11,234 nt of DNA, from positions 1 to 11,234 of the forward strand of contig JAEWSN010000255.1 in the NCBI GenBank assembly GCA_023459915.1. The letters run 5' to 3'. A program made the position numbers and the translations under genes. The DNA comes from Bacillota bacterium (GTDB lineage: Bacteria > Bacillota > Clostridia > DSM-8532). A model generated the notes under the pieces. It was not told the origin of the DNA. It saw only the letters and a program-made list of their open reading frames with translations, and did not search any database. Shown here piece by piece: positions 6,801-11,234 of this stretch (position 1 is the stretch's first letter; each line of letters opens with the position of its first letter).

Positions 6801-6890
6801 TGGGGTCTCTGGCGTGGGGTCTGACCCCCGTGAGGCGGACATGGGGTCTGACCCCGGAGGCAGACATGGGGTCTGACCCCCATGAGGCAA
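6801..6890. repeat. Tandem array of the near-palindrome GGGGTCTGACCCC
   Basis: Three complete 13-bp copies lie at 6816-6828, 6843-6855 and 6868-6880, spaced 27 and 25 bp start to start. A broken copy (TGGGGTCT, 6801-6808) precedes them. Each full unit is TGGGGTCTGACCCC followed by a short variable piece and an AGGC-containing linker such as AGGCGGACA or AGGCAGACA. The core is a near-perfect inverted repeat, GGGGTC-T-GACCCC. The array sits between convergent genes, a usual place for REP-like elements. No transposase (for example a REP-associated Y1 type) is in the window. It is not a CRISPR: units are too short and spacers too small and similar. Confidence 0.8.
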
Positions 6891-6917
6891 GCTGGATGGG
6901 GCTATTCAGAGAATGGC

Positions 6918-9191
6918 TCAGGGGGCTGTTTCCCACACCAGCAGCTCATGATCGGTGAGGCGATCCAGCACGCACGCAATCCACCCGTCCGAAAGGGTAC
7001 AGGACAGGGTTCCGCCGCCAACCCGGGCTTCCACCGTTTGCACACCTGCCGGATTTCCGCTCCCGACAGGCGCATCCGCTTCCCGAAATCCTTGCGACGG
7101 ATCCTTTTCGAACAGATCCCTGTGCAGGGAAACGCGCAGCGGGCCGATGGGCGGCACAAACGAGAGCGAGCCCGGTTGCCCGTCGCAACCGGTCAGGTTC
7201 ACCAGATGGAGCAGCAGGCGCGCGGTGCCGTCCGCATCCACTTGTCGGTAGAGCCGGCAGTCCAGCTCACCGTCACCCTCCACACACAGGGGCAGCCGCT
7301 CACCCAACAGCCATCGCAGGGACTGGCCCAGCAGCCCGGCATGGTCGGGCAGACGCCCCCTGGCCAGACAGGCATCCACATTCGCCGCAAAATGGACATT
7401 TCGTCCGCCATCCGGACGGGTGCCCGCGTACAGCGCGGCGATGTCTGTCCGTGGCTCGGCCATCCAGCTGAATTCCGGCGGGTATACGGGAAATGGGGGA
7501 ATGAACGTGGCCACCGGTTTCATCCAGGCTGCGCCGGGTGCGGGATGCATGGTTTCCAGTGTGCCGCCGAATGGCAGCGTGCAGGTGTCCTGAAACCCTG
7601 CCACGATGGGATGGCGGTCGGAGATCGCCTCCGGCAGACGCAACCCGGTATGTGCCTCCAGGCTGTCCCAGGCAGCGGAGGGAATTCCCTGAACGCCAAG
7701 ATGACCGTCTGATGGCTCGAGCCCCAGCACCTCTCCGAGCGGGAATGCCGACCGGGGCTGCCCGTCTCCGTCAAGGCGCGCGAACAGGCCGGAGGTCAGC
7801 AGCCCCTTGCCTGTGGCCGCAAAGGCGCGGATGGCGGCGAGCTGGGCATCGGTCAGGGCTGCCATGCCGGGGAAAACCAGCGCGGACAGCTGGTTGGCGT
7901 CCCGCGCGATGTGATCCGCGTGAACCGGAATGAACGGAATCCGCGCGTGCCGCAAGGCCAGCGCCATGCCCCGCCAGGGGAGCGCAATCCGCTCCTGCAC
8001 GTCGTCCTGTCCATAAAACTCGATGTTCTCCTGGCTCCAGACCAGCCCGACGGGGGCGACGGGCGTTCTGTGGAACAGATACCGCTCGTTGTCCCGATGC
8101 CAGGCGAGCACCTCCGTCTGGGCGGCCAGCATGCGGCGGTCCTCCAGCACGCCCCCGATGCAATGCCACCACGGGGTCAGACCCCCTGAAGTGCCCTCGA
8201 GCATCCAGTGCTTGAGCTCGGCGGCGGGCATGCTGTTGCGCCGGAAGGTGCGGACACCCCGCGCATAGCCGGCCATGCTTTCCGGAATGGCGGCGTCCTG
8301 TCCGGCCAGACCGTGGAGCAGGGCGCCGTTGAGGCTGTTCTGCTCGAACCCGTTGAGCGCGTCACGCGACTGGTGATCGCACATCAGGATGGGGGAGCGT
8401 GCCGCCACCTGTTTCAGGTCACAGAACGCGGCGTGCGAGTTGATGGGATTGGCGTTGATCATCCCGAGCCAGAGGCAATCCGGGCCGCCGGCTGCCTGTG
8501 TGACCCGGTTGAACAGATCCCAGTTCTCCGTTCGGCAGGTGTAGCTCCAGCGAATCCAGTCCCGGTAGATTGGATCCGCCCAGTCCTTCACAGGAGGCAG
8601 CTGCGGATGGCCGGTTTCGCGCGTGAATTTTTCCCGGCAGGCGTCGCAGTGGCAGACATGGTTGCGCGGCAAGCCTGTCCAGCTGTTGTCCGTGAAGCCG
8701 TCCGGCGCGTAACGCAGCATGATTTCGCGGAGGATGTCGGGAATGTGCTCCTTGCAGTAGGGGGCGTTGATGCAGGTGATGTATTGTGTCTCGCCTTGGG
8801 AACCGGCGGCCGGAAACGGGTTGCCGTCCGCGTCGACCGCGAACCAGTCGGGATGCTTTGAGCGCGCGGTGGCGGAAGCCCGGTTCACATCCATGCGCGC
8901 CAGCACGGCGAGGCCCTCGTCACGCGCGGCCTGTACGAATTCTCCGAACAAATCCCGCGAACCAAGGAATTTGGCCCGTGCCTGCATGGGATTGGCGCTG
9001 GGGTAGTAGGCCACAATGCCGCCGGCATTGACGATGATGCCCTGTGTGCCGGTTTTGCGCCAGTGCGCGCGCCAGAAATCGATGTCACAGTCCCGGGGGT
9101 CCACCTCGGTCAGGTTGGTCTGTCCCCAGCGGCGGACGCGTTCATACCATGGGCGGGCATCTGGGCGGGCATCTGAATGGGCTGGGTTCAT
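6918..9191 (-). CDS. Putative glycoside hydrolase, GHL6/GH42-like, with glutamine-amidotransferase-like domain
   Basis: A 757-residue protein without a signal peptide, so probably cytoplasmic. The first 350 or so residues look like a TIM-barrel hydrolase of the poorly characterised GHL6 type: an opening WYERVRRWGQTNLTEVD, then LARMDVNRAS, then DGFTDNSW (from residue 164), whose aspartates are candidate catalytic residues. Next come a cysteine cluster CHCDAC (C180, C182, C185) as in GH42-related enzymes, and GGLTPWWH (336-343). Residues about 378-475 resemble the beta-galactosidase trimerisation or GATase-like domain (VSQENIEFYG-like and ALVFPGMAALTDAQ). The C-terminal part is beta-rich. I chose the ATG at 9191 because AGGAGG (9205-9200) lies 8 nt away; the ATG at 9197 is only 2 nt from that SD. 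It is convergent with the sugar importer, so it may cleave the imported oligosaccharide. Substrate and mechanism are unproven. Confidence 0.8.
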   Translation of the reverse strand: MNPAHSDARPDARPWYERVRRWGQTNLTEVDPRDCDIDFWRAHWRKTGTQGIIVNAGGIVAYYPSANPMQARAKFLGSRDLFGEFVQAARDEGLAVLARMDVNRASATARSKHPDWFAVDADGNPFPAAGSQGETQYITCINAPYCKEHIPDILREIMLRYAPDGFTDNSWTGLPRNHVCHCDACREKFTRETGHPQLPPVKDWADPIYRDWIRWSYTCRTENWDLFNRVTQAAGGPDCLWLGMINANPINSHAAFCDLKQVAARSPILMCDHQSRDALNGFEQNSLNGALLHGLAGQDAAIPESMAGYARGVRTFRRNSMPAAELKHWMLEGTSGGLTPWWHCIGGVLEDRRMLAAQTEVLAWHRDNERYLFHRTPVAPVGLVWSQENIEFYGQDDVQERIALPWRGMALALRHARIPFIPVHADHIARDANQLSALVFPGMAALTDAQLAAIRAFAATGKGLLTSGLFARLDGDGQPRSAFPLGEVLGLEPSDGHLGVQGIPSAAWDSLEAHTGLRLPEAISDRHPIVAGFQDTCTLPFGGTLETMHPAPGAAWMKPVATFIPPFPVYPPEFSWMAEPRTDIAALYAGTRPDGGRNVHFAANVDACLARGRLPDHAGLLGQSLRWLLGERLPLCVEGDGELDCRLYRQVDADGTARLLLHLVNLTGCDGQPGSLSFVPPIGPLRVSLHRDLFEKDPSQGFREADAPVGSGNPAGVQTVEARVGGGTLSCTLSDGWIACVLDRLTDHELLVWETAP
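8173..8185 (-). repeat. Copy of the GGGGTCTGACCCC core inside the hydrolase gene
   Basis: The same 13-bp core found three times downstream occurs here within the coding strand of the hydrolase, where it encodes the G-L-T-P part of GGLTPWWH. With the next base, G, it also matches the second intergenic copy over 14 bp. The reading frame is intact, and the residues look like a conserved family motif rather than an insertion. Confidence 0.7.
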
Positions 9192-9280
9192 CTGCATTTC
9201 CTCCTGTGCGAAGTGTCCGGGTGATGTGACTGTACTGTGTCAGGCATGACCGATATGATGGCAAGAGTGTATCACACGAT
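9192..9280. other. Divergent intergenic region, hydrolase side
   Basis: This holds the hydrolase SD (AGGAGG at 9205-9200 on the minus strand) and a small dyad GTGT-ATC-ACAC at 9267-9277 just upstream of the lytic transglycosylase promoter. I found no convincing minus-strand -35/-10 pair for the hydrolase. Its promoter may be activator-dependent. Confidence 0.35.
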
Positions 9281-9308
9281 TTGCCTCCGAATCCCTTTTT
9301 GGTATGAT
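9281..9308 (+). promoter_or_regulatory. Extended -10 promoter of the lytic transglycosylase-GNAT operon
   Basis: The -35 is TTGCCT (9281-9286, four of six matches), followed by a 16-nt spacer and the -10 TATGAT (9303-9308, five of six). TG at 9300-9301 gives an extended -10 element, TGGTATGAT. Transcription would start near 9315, leaving a leader of about 50 nt that contains a small CCGCC-ATT-GGCGG hairpin before the SD. Confidence 0.65.
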
Positions 9309-9367
9309 ACTGTTGAAGACCGCCATTGGCGGCCGTCGCAAGTTCCTGCCCACGGGAGGTTTTTTTG

Positions 9368-10141
9368 ATGCAGCACTTGAAGCGCCATGCCGGTCAAAGG
9401 ATTGGGAACACCGGATTTACCGGACATCCACGAGGTGCACGCCGTGTTCGTGCCACCTTGGCGGCAGTCCTGATCCCGGTGATGATCATCCTTGCGGCAC
9501 CCGTTTCACTGGGTGGGACGATGGATGCGGGCATCATCTCCGCCGCGATCACCCTTGATCCGACCACCCCGAACCTGTTCCCGGAGGTGGGTTCCCTGTT
9601 GGCCATGGGTTTCTGGGTGGATGAATCCCTGTGGTACCGCAGTCAGAATCCCATGCCCAAGGCACATCAGAAGCTGCTGTGCGAGTACAGCTGGCGCAAT
9701 GGCGTCCCGTATCTGGACATGCTGGCGCTGGTTGGCACGGAAAGCAATTTTGATGAAAAATGTGTGGCCTTGAACAAGTACTATGGCTATTTCCAGATTG
9801 GAAAGGGCCATTTCCCGGATTTGGCCGCCAGCCTGAAAACGGCAAACGAACCGCTCAACGGCGAGGTGAACATCCAGTGGGGGACGGCCATGTATGGCTG
9901 GATCCTTGCAGGCAGTCCGGTGAAGAATCTGCCACCGGAGGCACGTCGGGACGCGGCGCTGTCCATCTATTCGCGCGGACCCACCGGCTACGCGCAAAAA
10001 GGACTGAACCAGCCCTATCTGGCACGGTATGCCGAGCAGCTGGCGATGGTGGAGGCGTGGTATGCGCCACAGCCCGCAATGGAAGTGGTGGCGGAACCCG
10101 GCACGGAGCCCGGCACAGAACCCGAGGAGGCACAGCCTTGA
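9368..10141 (+). CDS. Membrane-anchored SLT-type lytic transglycosylase-like protein
   Basis: A 257-residue protein with a basic N-terminus and one hydrophobic segment (about 30-50, ATLAAVLIPVMIILAAPVSLGG) that serves as membrane anchor or signal peptide. The rest lies outside the membrane. Residues about 100-215 resemble the lysozyme-like SLT domain. ESNFD (125-129) carries the catalytic glutamate E125. KYYGYFQIGKGHF (138-149) stands where the usual GLMQI motif is, and YSRGPTGY (201-208) matches the late YN-G motif. Such enzymes cleave the glycan strands of peptidoglycan to make room for envelope machines such as flagella, or during growth. The short tail has a PGTEPGTEPEE repeat. I chose the ATG at 9368 for its SD GGGAGG (9354-9359) 8 nt upstream; the in-frame ATG at 9326 lacks one. 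It is followed closely by a GNAT gene. The domain is divergent, so activity needs testing. Confidence 0.78.
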   Translation: MQHLKRHAGQRIGNTGFTGHPRGARRVRATLAAVLIPVMIILAAPVSLGGTMDAGIISAAITLDPTTPNLFPEVGSLLAMGFWVDESLWYRSQNPMPKAHQKLLCEYSWRNGVPYLDMLALVGTESNFDEKCVALNKYYGYFQIGKGHFPDLAASLKTANEPLNGEVNIQWGTAMYGWILAGSPVKNLPPEARRDAALSIYSRGPTGYAQKGLNQPYLARYAEQLAMVEAWYAPQPAMEVVAEPGTEPGTEPEEAQP

Positions 10142-10162
10142 GCGGGCATGGGGAGCGGCATC

Positions 10163-11041
10163 ATGGGTGAGGATGTTTTCAAGGGCATGGCATCGGCACA
10201 TGGTGCCGCCTCCGGCACCGTGTCCGAGGCCGCCGCTTCGCCGTCGGGCATGTGTTGCGTGACACCGGTGGAAATGGACCAGTTGGTTCCACTGTTCAAG
10301 GGGATGGACGAAACCATGATCCTGTCCTGCCTGCAGGGTTTCATGGGAAAGGCTTGGGCGGACAGGCTGCCGAAGCCTTCGTGTGCCCGGATCATCACCG
10401 GAGACTGCTGTTTTTTTGCCGGACAGCCCAATGAGGCACTGGTGGCCGGGTCGTTTGCGGATCATTCGGTCGCCTTCCTGCTGTGCATCTGCGAGGGGGA
10501 CGCCTGGCATCCGCTCATTGAGCGGTGCTTTTCCGGCCGGTTCAACCGCTTCAACCGGTATGCGCTCCGGAAAGAGCCGGACGTGTTTTCCAGGGAGCGG
10601 CTCCATGCCTTTGAGTCGTCCCTGCCCGCGGGGTACGCGCTTGTGCCGCTGCGGGGCGACCTTGTCCAAGCCGTGGGGAAGCATGAATGGTCCCGCGATT
10701 TTGTTTCCAATTTTCGTGACGCGGACGATTTTGAGGCAAGGGGTCTGGGCTGGGTGGTGCTGCATGAGGGAGAGCCGGTCTGCGGCGCCTCCTCCTACAC
10801 GGTATACCGGGAAGGCATCGAAATCCAGATTCAAACCCGGGAGGATCACCAGCGCAGGGGGCTGGCGCGGGCCTGCGCGGCCAAACTCATCCTGGACTGT
10901 CTGGCGCGCGGCCTGTATCCCAGCTGGGATGCGGCAAATCCGGAGTCGCTGGCGCTGGCGGAGCAGCTTGGCTACCATTTCAGTCACGCCTATGTCACCT
11001 ACGAGGTGTTTGCCGCGTCCGCGCCGATCCATCCGGACTGA
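10163..11041 (+). CDS. GNAT-family N-acetyltransferase
   Basis: A 292-residue cytosolic protein of the long clostridial GNAT type, with an N-terminal half containing GFMGKAWAD and ITGDCCFFAGQPNE and a C-terminal acetyl-CoA-binding GNAT fold. The acetyl-CoA loop is visible as HQRRGLARACAAKLI (Q-x-x-G-x-A form, about 229-243). It is followed by WDAANPESLALAEQLGY (255-271), the usual N-x-x-S-x-x-L-x-x-x-L-G-Y ending of these enzymes. I chose the ATG at 10163 because GGGGAG (10150-10155) lies 7 nt before it; the ATG at 10148 overlaps that SD. The first 30 residues are Ala/Gly-rich and may not be conserved. The start lies 21 bp after the lytic transglycosylase stop, so both are cotranscribed. The substrate is unknown and could be an amine, amino-sugar, peptide or antibiotic. 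Confidence 0.85.
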   Translation: MGEDVFKGMASAHGAASGTVSEAAASPSGMCCVTPVEMDQLVPLFKGMDETMILSCLQGFMGKAWADRLPKPSCARIITGDCCFFAGQPNEALVAGSFADHSVAFLLCICEGDAWHPLIERCFSGRFNRFNRYALRKEPDVFSRERLHAFESSLPAGYALVPLRGDLVQAVGKHEWSRDFVSNFRDADDFEARGLGWVVLHEGEPVCGASSYTVYREGIEIQIQTREDHQRRGLARACAAKLILDCLARGLYPSWDAANPESLALAEQLGYHFSHAYVTYEVFAASAPIHPD

Positions 11042-11167
11042 CAGGCGGGCGCAAACACCATGATATTTCCACCTCCAAACGGGTAGGAATCCAGTGGCGC
11101 GCCATGAGTGCGTCTGTGGCGCGCAAACCGCGCGCCGCAGTGTGTTCCCGGAAAGGGGGATTTGGTC
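11042..11167. other. Intergenic region upstream of fliW with GC-rich dyads
   Basis: A perfect 8-bp palindrome, GGCGCGCC (11096-11103), is followed by an inverted repeat GGCGCGC (11118-11124)/GCGCGCC (11130-11136) with loop AAACC. No T-run follows, so this is not a standard terminator. No clear sigma-A or sigma-28 type promoter is seen. The fliW SD, AAAGGGGGA, lies near 11153-11161. Confidence 0.5.
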
Positions 11168-11234
11168 ATGCGCAGCATTGATACCCGGAATTTTGGTACG
11201 GTGCAGGTGGATGAGAGCGAGGTGATCCGCTTCG
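11168..11234 (+). CDS. fliW: Flagellar assembly factor FliW, 5' part only
   Basis: Only 22 codons are visible before the right edge. They read MRSIDTRNFG then TVQVDESEVIRF, which fits the well-conserved FliW N-terminus (typically like I-T-x-x-F-G-E-I-E-I-D-E-x-x-I-I-x-F-P-x-G). FliW binds the translational regulator CsrA and flagellin, linking flagellin level to hag translation, and in many Bacillota csrA follows directly. The start is supported by an AAAGGGGGA SD 6-7 nt upstream. The fragment is short, so the name rests on one conserved strand pattern, but I know of no better match. It implies a flagellar locus to the right of the window. Confidence 0.75.
   Translation, partial: MRSIDTRNFGTVQVDESEVIRF

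Larger units (their letters stand above)
6632..6917. other. Intergenic space between convergent transporter and hydrolase genes
   Basis: This 286-bp gap contains the two-way terminator and the GGGGTCTGACCCC array described separately. The remaining part, 6632-6726, holds a GC-rich weak hairpin GGCGG-TCTTGAG-CCGCC and no credible gene. Because the array lies between the hydrolase stop codon and the terminator, it would be transcribed in the hydrolase 3' untranslated region. Confidence 0.6.

Noticed and set aside
2972..6883. A 1303-codon open frame on the minus strand opposite the binding protein and both permeases
   Set aside because: Its codons lie exactly opposite the sense codons, so stops would arise only from sense TTA, CTA or TCA codons, which these GC-rich genes avoid. 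The sense genes have clear families and SDs. The antisense product is rich in His, Gln, Arg and Gly and matches nothing I recognise. It is a codon-bias artefact.
6801..6890. The tandem repeats as a CRISPR array
   Set aside because: The shared core is only 13-14 bp, the intervals are about 12 bp and similar to each other, and no cas genes are present.
6882..7712. A 276-codon plus-strand frame opposite the hydrolase 3' half
   Set aside because: No SD or recognisable domain, Gln/Arg-rich composition, and fully antisense to a well-supported gene.
9506..11032. A 508-codon minus-strand open frame opposite the transglycosylase and GNAT genes
   Set aside because: Same codon-aligned antisense effect; no SD and an implausible composition.

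Overview
The window reads as chromosomal DNA of a motile, fairly GC-rich member of the Bacillota, probably class Clostridia. The support is: strong AGGAGG-type Shine-Dalgarno (SD) sequences before nearly every gene, a BlaI/MecI-type repressor, an LplA/B/C-type (CUT1) sugar ABC system without its own ATPase, and the start of fliW, the flagellar assembly factor and CsrA antagonist. This taxonomic call is inference. No rRNA, tRNA, CRISPR array, transposase or phage gene was seen.

Layout. (1) 1-289, minus: the 5' part of a BlaI/MecI-family repressor gene with its own promoter and two matching 16-bp operators. (2) 480-1340, plus: an aldo/keto reductase followed by a hairpin terminator. (3) 1549-2484, plus: an AraC-family regulator with an N-terminal cupin sensor domain. 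(4) 2485-2977: a long, visibly A+T-richer leader without a convincing sigma-A promoter. (5) 2978-6631, plus: a sugar-binding lipoprotein and two membrane permeases. A perfect 15-bp hairpin separates the binding protein from the permeases, and a strong two-way terminator closes the operon. (6) 6801-6890: a short tandem array of the near-palindrome GGGGTCTGACCCC. (7) 6918-9191, minus: a large GHL6/GH42-like putative glycoside hydrolase, convergent with the transporter operon. (8) 9368-11041, plus: a membrane-anchored SLT-type lytic transglycosylase and a GNAT acetyltransferase in one operon with an extended -10 promoter. (9) 11168-end, plus: the first 22 codons of fliW.

How the parts may fit. 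Genes 3 to 7 look like one carbohydrate-use locus. An AraC-type sensor controls a three-part importer whose ATPase would be a shared MsmX-type protein encoded elsewhere, and a cytoplasmic hydrolase (no signal peptide) would act on the imported oligosaccharide. The aldo/keto reductase could belong to the same catabolism, but a terminator separates it from the AraC gene. The SLT and GNAT genes next to fliW may mark the edge of a flagellar or cell-wall region.

I did not find a clearly new multi-gene system. The items most worth checking are the GGGGTCTGACCCC repeats, including one copy inside the hydrolase gene, the intra-operon hairpin, the paired BlaI-type operators, and the unassigned substrate of the transporter and hydrolase.
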